The position numbers were made by a program, and so were the translations under genes. The notes beneath the pieces are model-generated. The model did not search any database. It was not told where the DNA came from and saw only the letters and a program-made list of their open reading frames with translations. From contig JAULBX010016860.1 in NCBI GenBank assembly GCA_032358255.1, positions 1-64,000 of the forward strand: a stretch of 64,000 nucleotides of DNA, read 5' to 3'. This document shows, piece by piece, positions 36,108-48,634 of this stretch; within the stretch, counting starts at the first letter, position 1; every line of letters starts with the position of its first letter. This stretch comes from Heterotrichella gracilis (lineage: Eukaryota > Sar > Xanthophyceae > Tribonematales > Xanthonemataceae).

Positions 36108-37600
36108 CGGGCAAGTTATGAGCACGTGCAGAACGACCGGTTGGTTGTGGGTCATCTCATGACAAGTGATTTGGGGAGGAGGGGGGAGGGGAACGCTAGG
36201 GGCGCGCTACTTGTGAGTTATTAATGCTTCTAAAGTGTGATGGCATGGCTCAGCTCACAGCACCCATGGTGGACCACCGACAGCAACAAAGTTTGGGGTA
36301 TTGTATTTTGTCGACCATTGTGGTGGGTACCTGGTTGGCTGTGCGGCTGATTGGGCTGGCCTTAGTTGCAACCTGGTGCTTACAGCTGACCTGTAGATGA
36401 GCAACTGCGCAGTGCTGGCTCCCACTGAGGTGCCAACAGTGATACTGTCGGATACCTTCATGTACAGTTCAATTTTACCTGGGCTTTGCTAAAGCGACTT
36501 TTTCTCACTGCTCGTCAGAATATTGACATCCGCTCGTCGCTTTTTTGTTTTCTTCCAACTGCTTGCTCTGTGGACCAGCCAGGCTGTCCTGCTTATAAAT
36601 TTCAACTTTTCAAATTACCTGGCAGCCCACATGCATGCACTTGGGACTTGTATCGATACAACCGAGCTGTAACAGCCAGACTCCTTTTGTTGGCGTCAGG
36701 CAAACCTATTACTGTGATAAAGGACTTCGCAACAGAACGCGCCGCTGTAGACATGCGAGGAGGTATCCACGACACGCACAGAGCTTGGGCATGCCCCTTG
36801 GTTTCTCGGCTGATAGGCCCTCACCACACTCTCTGAGTCTCTCTCACACACAAGATACCTTGAGCCAATCTCTGAAACGACGGATAGAACCGAGAGTACT
36901 TTTCCTTCACATACAACAGGAACCCTCGACTTGCTGCTTCCAGGTTTTACTCCACTCTCGGTTGGCGGAGCAGTGAGAGGGTAGGCTGCCACTGTCCCCA
37001 CCTGCATGCATGACTGCAGCAAGACTTTATGTAAAGTGCACGCTATTTAAATAAGATTGCCGTGCAGTAGACGTTAATATTGCACTCCATGTTGTGCCAT
37101 ATGCATGCATGCCCCAAACCTACACCAACCATGTGCCCATATGATATATAACCTTCACGAGTTGGAGTGAGGAGCTTGCAGCCCCATGCAGGACGTGCAG
37201 CCCTGGTTGGCATGGTCTCAACCGCCATCTTGAGCTGCTCCCACCCCGCACCTGCAGGCCTGTGCATATGCCGCACACTGGTCAGCCTGTCACTGAGCTA
37301 CGCCTGCTTCCAGTGGCAGGAAGGTGACACCACAGGGCGCCACAGGGGTAGCCATCAGGCGCGGGCAGTGCAGCCAGCAAACAGAGGCAGTGAGCCACAG
37401 GCCAGCAGGCAGTGTAACACCGCAGTCAGTTCAAACATCAGTGACTCCCTAGCCACCCACAGTGCACATGCGCCCATGGCGTAGCACAAGTCCCTGACAT
37501 AACGCCTTTCTCCCGGCAGCGACAAGCACTAGTGCCAACCCCCAGCCAAGCAATAGAGCCCAGCAGACATTGCCCAGGGAACACAGTGTAACCCACAGCT
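36108..37600. other. Intergenic region between the DCN1-like and AUG2-like genes
   Basis: This holds the DCN1-like 3' UTR and the promoter/5' UTR of the next gene. Open frames at 36486-36836 and 37167-37484 show no recognisable motif and no splice-site support. No TGTAA occurs close to the DCN1-like stop. Confidence 0.55.
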
Positions 37601-39416
37601 ATGGCTTCCCGCCCCACCACCGCCACAGCCACAGGCACAGCCACAACCACCACCCGACTCCACGCCCTGCTGGACATCGTCAACACAGCGCACACCCTGG
37701 GCGTGAGCGAAGCACCGTGGCACCCCACAAACCCTAGCTTAGGGTCCCATCGTATCACAGACGCATCCGCTCTGGAGCCAGGCACCTTGGCTGACAAGGG
37801 GGACGATGAAAACAGGGGGGTGGATGGTGAAGGGAGGAACATGGATGGCAGAGGAGGGGCAGAATTGGGCAGAGGTGGGAGCGCAGCGGCTGCGGGCTGT
37901 GGCGGGCTGGTGGAGGGTGTGCGGGCTTACAGGGAGGCAATGACCTGCCAGGTGGGTGGGGTGTGGAAGATAGACTTCAGCCAAGCACCCAGCAGGATTG
38001 CAGTGCATAAAGTCACAGTTGGGGTGATGTGACCCTCTCAGTGTTGCAATCGCATGGCGCAGTTGTAACCCTAGGGTTTTACGCAGACCCCATGTGCTTT
38101 AACTTCACCCCCATCCCCCCCGTGCCCCATCACCCTCCCCTCACCCGCTTGCAGGAGCTTGAGGTGGAGCTGGCCAGCCTGCATGGGGTGGGGGACGTGG
38201 CGGGGTGGAGGGGGCTGGAGGCGGTGCGGGGGGAGGTGGCGGCGGCTGGTGGTGCGCTGGCGTTCCTGCTGGCTAACAAGGTGTGGATTATGGGTATGGG
38301 GCGCGGGATGGGCGTTCAGGATGGTGGGGTGGGAGGGTCTGTTTGCCAGCGATTAGGGTAATGTAATTGGTAGCCAGAAGACTATTTGCTGGGGCTTTAG
38401 ACAGTATAGTGTCTCATGGGGTTCCCTCCCCGCCCCCTCGCCTACCATGTTTGCCCCCAGTACATGTCGTACAATGTCCGCCCATTCCCCCAAACACACC
38501 TCCTTCTCCCCAGGTCGCACTTGCGGACACCCTCCGCCAGCCATGCTCAGGCCCCACCCTCCCCATTCCCCTGCCCCACCAGCCCCACCTCATGCAACTG
38601 CTGCAAGAGGCTGCTGGGGGGGTGCAAGGTGGTGGGGAGGAGGGGGTGGCGTGGGCGCTGGGGTTTGACCAAGGGGTGAAAACATGGTGGGTTGCTGGGG
38701 AGCACTTACATTTGAGATCATGGGCGCTGTTACCCTTGAATTGTTGAGGGGTGAAACGCTGTGGCTGGCTAGGGGTGGGAGGGGGAAGGCGGCGGTGTAA
38801 GCATGCCTGTTTGTGATCCTGAGGTGCAGAAGGTGAGGGTGTAGGGACACACACCATAAACCGTAAACCCTCGGTGGAAGCCGGCAACCCCCCACCAACA
38901 CCCTTACCCGCCTTGCCCCGCAGGGGCCAGAAGCTTGCACCGCTGCTGGGGGCTGCCAAGGGGTGTGCGGAAGCTGTGGAAGGTGAGAAATAATATCCAC
39001 ATAATTGCAAGGATTATTCTTTTAATGTCAAAATGCGCCACTCCGCACAGCGTCCAGGGTTGTCCTGTGGCGTTGCAAGGCGAAAGTGCATATGTACATA
39101 AGCATAGGTTTTGTACAACAATGCACACTAAGCCTCTACACTCCACACCACACACAGTGCAACCCGCACTATCGTAGGCCGCGGCCAATGGGTGTTTGAA
39201 GGCGCCGCACAGGCAAGAGAACCATAAATATGAACACAGTTATGTTCATGCTGTGCTGTCAACAAATTGCAGTACTGCAACCCTTCTGGTCCCTCTACAC
39301 CCGAAACCCTACACCCTGTTCCTTGTGGTCCAGGTGCTGCCCAAGCGCAGGAGGCGTACCATGCCCTGGCGCAGCCGGTGGCAGAGCATGGGGGTGCAAA
39401 GGGGCGAGGAATGTGA
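37601..39416 (+). CDS. AUG2: Augmin subunit 2 (AUG2/HAUS2-like)
   Basis: Exons: 37601-37951, 38155-38280, 38514-38686, 38924-38982, 39334-39416 (TGA); 792 bases, 263 aa, all phases agree. Three landmarks match plant AUG2 as I know it. An N-terminal helix reads RLHALLDIVNTAHTLGV. A coiled-coil segment ends LANKVALADTLRQP, followed by LPIPLPHQPHLMQLLQEAA. A C-terminal WGQKLAPLLGAAKGCAEAVE starts at residue ~217, like the WGEML-type segment of AUG2. By family it is a subunit of the eight-protein augmin complex, which recruits gamma-tubulin to existing microtubules for branching nucleation in spindle and phragmoplast. Residues ~40-105 form a Gly/Asp-rich insert that looks disordered. The donor at 38687 was chosen because it alone restores the C-terminal frame. 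A TGTAA lies 53 bases past the stop. Confidence 0.72.
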
Positions 39417-41183
39417 CCCCAACCCCTCGCCAGTCACAATTGCATTCCGGGTTGGGGACTGTGAGACCTGTAATGCCAGCAGACTTGCAGGCAATGGAAT
39501 GAACAGTTTACTTTTTTTTATCTTGGTGCTTTCGTTAGACCTGCGCATGGAAGCGCAGCCGTTGATAATGAAAGCTGGTGCGCCTCTGACCGGCTTTATC
39601 CCCACCAGTATGGTGGCCATCCAAACATTAAAGTAGAGCCCCAGTACCTTTTAATCCCATTTATGCGTGAAGTCGCAGGGAATAAGCCCATCAGCGTCTC
39701 AGACTGCAAAGGGTTTCACCCAAGCCAACGCAAGGCAAATACCATTCTGCAGCAAGCAATATTTACCATATTTCGGCAAAATTTCAGGAGGGCTTCATGG
39801 TGTTACAATTTTCAATGCTGGCACTATCTAAACGGCCCGCACTGGTGGCAAAGCAGTCCCCTGCGCTGCCACAGGTGTAGAAAGTGCTGGCAGTGCAGTA
39901 GGGTCTAGCGCTGATGCGTTCTCAACATAGCGCATGGTCCTGTACTAGTGCTGCAGGGTTTGCAATTGTATCTGTTGCAATACCCGAGAGTAGCTGGGCC
40001 AGACCTGTTACAACCCTAGGGGTGAGCAGTCGCATACCTAATCAAGGTGAGGGGTCACTTTGTCCCAAGGCGAGGACACGTGAGGACCACCCACCCGCCA
40101 GGTGGCCACAAGGTGGTGGCTCTCAAGAACCTTAGAGAATAAAGTACGCTTTGCCCAGACCTGTTCGGGTTGTGTGACCTGCCCATGCTTGTGCCACAAG
40201 TCGTGGCAAGTGCACAATATCTGGCGGGCCTTGTCGCAGCTTTTATAACAAAATTTGTCATGAGTAACTTATGAGTAACTCCTGCCACCTGCCAGCTGGA
40301 TGCCCCCACGCACCGGGCGTGTGAGCACCGCAGCGGCACGGCTTTGTCCGCCCGCTTGCAGGCTTTGGGATCAGCGATGACTTGCAGTGATAGGGGCGAG
40401 GACGCTGCAGCAGTCCTGAGCCACTGCTAGCCGCCGCAAGCTCCCCGTGGGGCTGTCGGGCAAGGTGTGTGTGCCGGGGGTGGGCAGGCTGTGCAGGCGG
40501 CTGCTGGCTGCTGCCCACAACAGTACTGCCGTCCTAAACGGCAAAAACTGCAAAGTTGGTCGCGAAGTGATCACTAGATACCGCATACGTGTCGCCCTGG
40601 GATACCATGCCCATGCATGCATGTGCATGGTATCCCCTTTGACCAGCGCTTGCACGCTCACTTTCCCGCCCCATACTGTAAAACCCTTGCTGTACTGGTC
40701 CGGATAGGTCTCTATGTGCAGTCGCTTGGTTACCGTGGTGACGTTGCGACTAGTTCCGCATCACCACGTGTCCCCACCCCCTCGTACAGCGGTTTCGTAT
40801 ACGCAACGCCTCTGAAAGACTGCTTGCCTGGCACTGCCTGCTCAGCCCGCTCTTTTTCCACACCTGCAGTGCTGTGCACAATAACCCACCGCTACACCCA
40901 CGCCCACACACACACCCTTACCTTGTGAGAAACCCGGTTGCACCCACTTTCAAAGGTCAAGATGGCACCCAAACCCCATGCCTGGCCATGCTACCCAGCC
41001 CCACCAGTGTGTCACCCCTAGCGCCGCCGCCGCTCACTGTTGCCTGCACCCTGGGGCAGGGTTCTGGGGCCAGCCCACTGCTTGCACGTCGAAAACAGAA
41101 GGTCGAAAGCACCTGGTGTGGGGGGGTCAGCCCACAGATGCTGTATCACCCACCTCACACCCTCACCCCGACTGCAGGCAGCC
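39417..41183. other. Intergenic region between AUG2-like and mannanase genes
   Basis: No supportable exon. Several open frames of 70-140 codons exist in GC-rich parts (39663-40135, 40447-40928) but lack motifs and consistent splice sites. The last 300 bases are C-rich and probably serve as mannanase promoter and 5' UTR. Confidence 0.55.
39469..39473 (+). terminator. Candidate TGTAA polyadenylation signal, AUG2-like gene
   Basis: TGTAA lies 53 bases downstream of the AUG2-like stop codon, matching the green algal poly(A) consensus. Confidence 0.4.
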
Positions 41184-44100
41184 ATGGCACACATGTTAAC
41201 CCCCTTGCTGCTGCTCCTACTGGCAACGTGCCGGCGCCACTCTGCGGCACTGGCCACCCAAGTCCAGCTGGCGCCCGACCCTGGCCCGCCCTCACTTGAG
41301 GCCCTGACCCAGTGGGCGGCGGACAAGCTGGGGGGCGCGGGCTTGGGCCCTGCAGAGGGGTCCAGGAGCACGCAGGTGCGCAGGCGTGAGGGGGTTGCAT
41401 GCGTGTAAGGAGGGGACTGCATTGGTGAAATTCTACATAGTCAAATATATATTTTAGTTTGATATTGTTTGTTACAAATATGGTAGAGTAGACTGCAAGC
41501 ATTCCACCAGTAGAGCCAGTTTAATGGCCAACCCAATCTGCCTTGCGCCAACTGCGTAGACTGTGGGCGTATATATTATGTGTTCGGGTGAGGCCATGCC
41601 TACCCGTACCTGCTGTGCAGGCCGCGTGCATCATCCCCGACCACGCCAAGTCGCTGGTCAAGGGGATCATCACACGGAAAGGGGCGGACTTTGTGGAAGG
41701 CGGGTATCCCTTTGAATTTGCAGGCACCAACGCATTTTATGCAGCTGCAGTGACCCGCACCCTGGACGACTGCGGGGTGTGGAGGCTGTTCCAGGTGGGG
41801 GGGGGGTGGCAAGCATGGTGTGATCAGAATTCTGCATTGGCAATGTGGATGGACTGCAAACAGTTGGCAACCTGCTGGGAGCATCTGAAGCATGTGCGCA
41901 TGCGCATTGAGAATCCAGGTGAAGATGTTGTACTGGAAGCGGCGCTCTTCCAAATTGAAGCAACCCAGAACAAGAGGGACGTTTCATCAAAGTTGTGTTG
42001 CAAAGTGTCTCCTTCCAACCCCTGCCCCATGCACCACGCGCGCAGGTGCACGGCGCACGCGGCATGAAGGTCGTCCGCGTTTTCTCCTTTTCTGACGGGG
42101 AAACCCTAAACGAGGGTGTGGAGGGCCCCGACCCACCCATCCAGCCCGAGCTGGGCCAGTTTAGCGAGAAGGCCTTGAGGAGGTTGGACCTGGCGCTGTA
42201 TGCCGCTGCTGCCGCGGGTGTCCGCCTCATCATGTGCCTCACCGACCCCTACTCTGGCCCGCCCTATGAGCGGGGGCGGTATGGAGGCATGGCGTGGTGC
42301 GTGCGCAGGAGGGGGAAGCAACACTCAGTCTTCCGCTACTGCAGTGTAATTTTAGTTTTATTCTCTTTTAATAATCCTAGGGAAGAATGTGCCTCCAGGG
42401 TTTGCTCCCACGTGGCTCTGCACTTTTTTTAAATCCTGCCATCAGGCTTATTTGTTAATTCAAGGCTGAATTGCAACCAAACCCCGGTTAAATGTACAAT
42501 CCCCACCTTTTTTGCCATAGAAGTCAGCAAAGTGGGCCCCGTTCACTTCCCACGCCGACTAGCTTAGGGCCTGCTGTGATGGGTTACATCACTTTGGTTT
42601 CTAAACAGGGTTAAGTTTCGTCCAACCATTTTGTTCTGATATTACTTTATTGTATTGTAATTTTGTGTAACCTGTAAATCTTCAATATATTTTACGTAAT
42701 TTTCATATGGTTTATTTCGGGCAATTACCCAAATTCCATGCCTGTCCCGCTTGCAGGTATGCGTACCAGCTGCGAGGCTACGGCGGCTACGACTTCCTGC
42801 CCTTCTTCTACACCAGCCCCCTTGCACGGGCCGCCTTCAAAGCCTTCATCGCCGCCCTGGCCACCCGCACAAACACCTACGACGGCATCCCGTACGCCAA
42901 GCACCCCGCCATTTTTGCGTGGGAGCTGGCCAACGAGCCCATGCTGGCTCCATATGATTACGAGCACGCAAGGGGAGGGGCGCCGGGCACCATTTTCTAC
43001 AACTGGGCTGCGGACATCTCAGGCTACATCAAGCAGCTGGATCCCAGCCACATGGTGACCACAGGTGCGGGTGGGAGGGGATGTGGGGGTGGTGGGGTGA
43101 GGATGGGCGAATATAAAAGATTTGTATACATACAGTATACTGTATACAGGGAGGGTATTCTTCCCAGCAGCCACTGTAAGCAGGGCACGCCAGACCCTCG
43201 TCCAACTGTCCCCACCCCTTGGCCACCGCTACCGAAGTTTTCCAAGTGCATGCGAATGATCCACCAGCCTGCTCACCACTTTCACCATACCCACCAAATA
43301 TGCACCCTCCTATGGCCACAGGAGAGGTCGGCTTTCTGGCCAACAATTGGGAGCGGGACACCCCAGACCCAATCTCACTGTGGCCTGACCCCTCCAATCC
43401 CGCCACCGCCACTTGGACTTTCAACTGGATGTTCACGGGCAAAGCGGGCATGGACTGGGTCCGAAACGGCAACCTGTCCACCATCGACTTCCTGACGGTG
43501 CACTTCTACCCCTTGGCACAGGTGTGGTCGGGGGCTTTTGGTGATGGGCTTACAGGGATCAGCTGCTTCATTCAATGTAATCGTTTCATTTTATTTGTAT
43601 CATTGTGTACACAGAGTCCATCTGCACCCATTAATGCATTAGATGTGTAGTTAGAATAGCATAGATGCTTTTGAATTACTTTGCATTTGATTTACAATTT
43701 AAAATATCATTTCAGTTTCATTTGATGCACTGTGATTATTATTATTTTTCATTTATAAATGAGTATAATATATGCACTGTTGTCTATGTGGTCCAGGGTG
43801 CGCCGTCGGAGACCAACGATGCGTACTACCAGTACAGCTTGCAGCTGTATGCAAACCTGGCAAAGCCAATCGGTGCGATGGGTGCTTGAGCACCATTTGC
43901 TTCCCCTGCTATAAGTGGACATTGTCACGTGTACGCCAGCGTGGTGAAACAGCATTGCCCTGGATTGGTTTATATCAGTTGCATCATCTGGGTCGTGGAC
44001 ATGCCGCCCTCCTATATCACATTGCTGCTAACATGCATCGTAGGTACTCTGTTCGCAATCTGAATATATATATGATCTGTCCCAGTGTGGTGTAATCCCC

Positions 44101-47100
44101 CCCATGGTCCAAATTGTGATGCATTCGTGCTGGCGCAGGCAAGCCGCTCCTCCTGGAGGAGTTCGGCATCGACGGGCGCCTATGCCGGGACGACTACCTC
44201 GGACGCATCGCCCGCGCCGCCAACGTGGCGGGCTTCAAGGGGGTGATGCTGTGGCAGATGTGGCATGGGTCGGAGGGGACAGCGCCCAGCGGGTATGATG
44301 TGGCGTATGATGACACGGGTGCAGCCACCATGCTGGGCCAGGTGGCGTATTACAATGCAAGGGTGAGTCGGGGAACGCCAGGTTGGGCAGGATATGGTTC
44401 AAGGGAGATTGCAGGAGAGGGGCATGCATGCGTTTGGGCTGGGTAAAGTATTATGGGTTGCTTTTACTCCACATTGTTGGCAGCATGCCCATGGGTGTCG
44501 GACCATCCGATCTCTGAGTCACTGGTGGTATTCGCTTGCCTTATTGCAGATTGTAGATGGTATTGTGGGTCAATTGCTGGCAGGTGGTATAGCTGTTGGA
44601 CCCACGTGACGTGCCTGGTGTGTACGCAAGTGAGGAGGCATTTTTCAGTACCTTGGCAGGTATTGCGTGTCTATCTGTATAAAACGGCGTAATTATTATA
44701 TTTTCCCCTGTATTTTAAGCTCATCAGGTGACGTGGATTTGCTACCAACCAATTTTGATTCAATCATTTTCAACAAAACTAAAGCAATTCCTCAATGTGT
44801 AAATAAGATTGCACTCATTTGAATAGTGGAGTATGCGAGTGTTCTAGAGTAACCAGGAGGAAGTGAGTGACCCAAGTGCATCTTCTGTACCATTTTAACA
44901 CAGTGTGTGAATGGGAAGGTTATACCTTATATGGGCTTGGTACAACGCATGTGTGCTGCCGCCCCTCAGGTCGCCTACCGCCGCCACCAAGCAGCCAAGC
45001 CTCCCATCCCCGGACCCCTGGGCTGCGCAAAGTGCACCGCCCCCCCCTCCAACTGCGACAAAAGCTGCACCGAGGTGGCCCCGCTGCCAGGCCTGGCCTG
45101 CCGGTTCTCGCTGGGCGACAAGAACGCCAATTGCCGCAACGGGGTGCTGCAAGGTACTACCCTGAGGGATGGACGGGACTGTGTCTGCGTGTTGGGTATC
45201 CCTTTTTCACCGTGGGTAGTCACATGCTGTCCCATTGGCGATTGCTCTCTGCCTGTTCATTGTTTTTTGAATGCTTTAGTTTTTCATGGACTGACCTATA
45301 CCATTTTTGGAAAATGTTTCTAGGCCTCCGCATGCTCTAACAGCACCACTGTCACCGCTGAATCTGTTTCATTCTGCTGCAAGGCACCGCACCTTGGCTG
45401 CGCAGCGTGGTGACCAGAAAGGTACCACGGTACGGGTTCTGCGCCATCAGCTGCGGGAAGTGCACCAACCCCTGCTTCAGTATCAATCCGCAATGCAACA
45501 AGTCGCCGCCGCCATTGCCTCAGCCGCCACCATTCAGGCCAGGCAAGGCGCCTGGGGAGTGTGATGGGTGCAATGACGTGCCGCTGGACCGGTACTCGTG
45601 CCAAGACCAGGTGTGTGCAAAATAAGTATTAACAAATTTCAATAGGTAATAGCTAATAGCCGTAGCCGCAGAGGGATATTAGCGTTGTACGTCAAACTGT
45701 TATTAACTCGAACAGAGTGGTAAACAGTCCCCTATCGATCGCGTTGGCTTCGGATAGGCTTAATTTTGCAAATTCCGCTAATCGGACGTCGAGCGGCAAA
45801 TTGGCGCAAATAACAAAATCATTTAAAAGCTATTTTTTGGCCCGAAAACAGTACTGTGGATACGGCTAATATTAGAAATAAGTTTCAACACTTAGAAAAT
45901 TTACAAGATTTATTTGACAGTCAACAATGTTTTACTTGTCTTAAGTAGAAGCAAAAGTGAGCCCAAATAACCATGTTGTACCTTAAGAAACATGACAACC
46001 TCGCTCTTTAGTATAATAGAAGTGGGTTGGGAGTGAAAGACATAGGACCTTTACAATTATGTTTTGGCAATAATTTTCGATTGATCGAAACTGGTCACAA
46101 TGTCGCAACGGTCATCTGACAGGATCTGAATACGTTTGGAACGACTTCAAATTTGATCTGAAGTCGTTCCAAAGATTCTTAAGCGCCAACCGTCATGAAA
46201 CTGAGTTCCATCAGTTCGGCGAATATTGGGAAATTATTTTGAAGGAGCCATATCTAAAAGTATTGCAACTTTTTATTGGAATACGTCCAGATATGTCTGA
46301 TATGTCACGCACTTCTGGGGTGTGACGTGTTCACTCAAGGAAGAATGCGATTTCATTGCGATAGAATTCTCAGCTTGAACTCGGCCTGCTTTCCTTTCTC
46401 AGGCCAGCTGGGGCAAGTGCTTTGACGCCATCTTCACATCCACCCTCTCCCACAAGTTTGGCTTCTGTGCCATCAGCTGTGGGAGGTGCCCCAGCCACTG
46501 CGCCCGTTACCTACCGCCCCCGCCAACCATGCCCATGGTTCCGAGTCCGCCCCCGGCCCCCCGCAGGCCTTCTTTCCCCCCTGGCTTTTGGCCGCAGGAG
46601 TGCGGTGGCTGTGACAATGTGGCACCAGACGGGCGCTGGCGGTGTCCCCAACACGTGAGTCACATTTCACGCATCAGCCAATAGATCAGGGTATAGAATG
46701 CAGGGTCAGTGTAGGGTTAAGGCTACAGGATGTAGTAATGGAGATTTTATGCATCTGCTATTCTATGGAGTGGCATAAGTGGCATTGCGTGGGCTGCCAT
46801 TTTTTAATGCCACCAGAAAGGCGGCTGGCAAGCCAGGCGTGGTCTGCATGCTCCCTGAGGTATTGCATTTTGTGGGTCCAAAGGGTGTTTTATGCTAGGG
46901 TTTGAGCTCCAAGCCTATTTTTTTTATTAAATGCGTCCTGTATTGACCTTTGCTGGGCAAGGCAGGCAGGCCGCACACCCTCTCCATGGGGTGCGTTGCT
47001 TACCACAGACATCCCCGTGTACTGCGTTGCATTGCTCTACCATGTGGGTTGCTGCGGTAGATTGGTACAGTGTGCCTCCACGCCGGCACAATCATGCAGC

Positions 47101-48634
47101 CGTGAAATATCATTTTATACTCCACATTAAAAAAATGTATCTATTTAACAGCCATGCATGATGCGGCTTGTCCACTTGGCGCCGTTTATGATTTCTTTTC
47201 CCACAACTTTGCCTATTACGGCACTGGCAAGAAAGGTTTGTACTTTAAAAATATAAAAATACTTGGGTTGAAATCAAGGTGAAAAAAATAATGGTCGAGT
47301 GGAGTATGAAATCACTAAGAATAAGTCGCCGACGGTCAAATCAGTAGCTTCACAGATAGTCGTGCTTCCAATCGGGCTCAGCCTGCTAAACCTAGGTACA
47401 TGTCGACGCCATGCCATGTCAATCGCGGCCACTTTTTCTTGCATGGCCCATATAACGCATGATAAGTGCTCTTGCCAAGCCCAGAGGGTTTCTTTGGCAG
47501 CCAAGTGGTATAGAATGTGTGCTACTCGGCTTTGAATCACTGCCAGTGGTCACCAGCACATGCAGTTCTAATCAGCTGCCTAAATATGCAAAATGCATGG
47601 GTTGAAACCCCTAAAGGTCCAGTTTTTGTGAAATGGAAAAACAGTTCAAAAACATTAGTACAAATGGTTGGGTTGAACCTTTCTTACCAGTACGGTATGT
47701 CACCACCCCCCACCACCCCATGCAGGTGCTCTTTGGGAACTGCAGCAGCAGTGCTATCAACAACCCCAAGGCCCACCCACCCCTAGGCTTCTGCGCCATC
47801 GACTGCGGCAGGTGTCCATTCTACTGCCGGCAGTACATCGGGAAGCAGCCCCCGCTGGCCCCGCCAACCACCCCCGCACCGCCCCCGCACCCATCACCAC
47901 CGCCCCCTGCACCCCCGGCACCCCCGCCTATACCGCCGGTGAAGCCCCCTCTCAGCCCACCCCCGCCTGCATGTGGCGGGTGTAGTGACGTGGCTCCAGA
48001 CAAGCAATTCACGTGTGCACAACAGGTGAGGGCCCGTACTGGTATAAGATGTGCCAGTGTGTGGTGCAAGTGCTTCACTGAAAGGCATACTGTTTTGTTG
48101 CATGTGTCCTCATCATGTCATGTGCGTAGCTGTGTTTCAAATTTTTATTATAAAAATCAAACAGAAATTGTTATTTTGCAACCTCGATAACTGCACGGTG
48201 TTTTACTGCTCTCACCGATGTGGCACCTGCTATGCCATCAGGCGGGATGGGGCAAATGTGGAGAAGCATGGATGAAAGAGTACTGCGCGAGGTCCTGCAA
48301 GCGTTGCACCTGCAAGCCCGCCCCCCACCCAACTATGCCACGACCTCCGCCACCCAACAAAAATACTGCGAGCCCTAAGCCAGGAGCCAAGAAACCGCCG
48401 GTGAAGAAACCCCCGGTCAAGAAACCGCCACCCAAGAAAACGCCTGCAAAGAAACCGCCTTCCCGTGCTCGCAAACCCCCACCTCCCAAGCATAAGCTGC
48501 CTGAACCATCCGTCAAAGTAATGCGCCCCCCACCCAAGGCAACAGTCACCCCAACCAAGCGCAGGCCACCACCGCACAGGGGACCAAACAAACCTAGACC
48601 ACCCCCGCGCAAGGGGCCTGTGCGCAAAGGGTGA
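41184..48634 (+). CDS. Secreted GH5 endo-beta-1,4-mannanase fused to four ShKT-like Cys-rich modules
   Basis: Exons: 41184-41375, 41621-41794, 42046-42296, 42757-43064, 43322-43521, 43797-43872, 44139-44362, 44970-45153, 45384-45610, 46403-46654, 47726-48025, 48242-48634 (TGA); 2781 bases, 926 aa. A signal peptide ends near SAALA (~23). The catalytic domain (~75-475) shows PFEFAGTNAFY, GMKVVRVFSF, YGGMAWYAYQ, WELANEP (acid/base E266), TVHFYP and LLLEEFG (nucleophile E408), typical of mannan endo-1,4-beta-mannosidases. Four Cys-rich repeats follow, e.g. CNDVPLDRYSC..WGKC..FGFCAISCGRC, ending with CSDVAPDKQFTCAQQ..WGKC..YCARSCKRC. They are joined by Pro-rich linkers and followed by a basic KKPPVKKPP-type tail. 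The likely role is turnover of wall or matrix mannan, with the modules anchoring the enzyme. The AAG acceptor at 45381-45383 is the least certain junction. Confidence 0.88.
43131..43144. repeat. 14-bp perfect palindrome in mannanase intron 4
   Basis: TACAGTATACTGTA is a perfect palindrome flanked by further GTATAC strings. It lies inside intron 43065-43321, away from the splice sites. Confidence 0.8.
46135..46173. repeat. Perfect 15-bp hairpin in mannanase intron 9
   Basis: TTTGGAACGACTTCA at 46135-46149 pairs exactly with 46159-46173 across a 9-base loop. The host intron, 45611-46402, is unusually AT-rich and contains several runs unlike the flanking exons, which suggests inserted DNA, although I could not define its ends. 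Confidence 0.85.

Noticed and set aside
38629-38640. Earlier donor (GTGGTG) for AUG2-like exon 3
   Set aside because: It gives phase 1 and would put the next exon in a frame ending in an early stop. The donor at 38687 keeps WGQKLAPLL in frame.
45323-45412. Alternative mannanase exon starting after TTTCTAG at 45322
   Set aside because: It encodes a short Cys-containing stretch but runs into TGA before the conserved YGFCAISCGKC frame. The acceptor at 45381-45383 keeps the repeat alignment.
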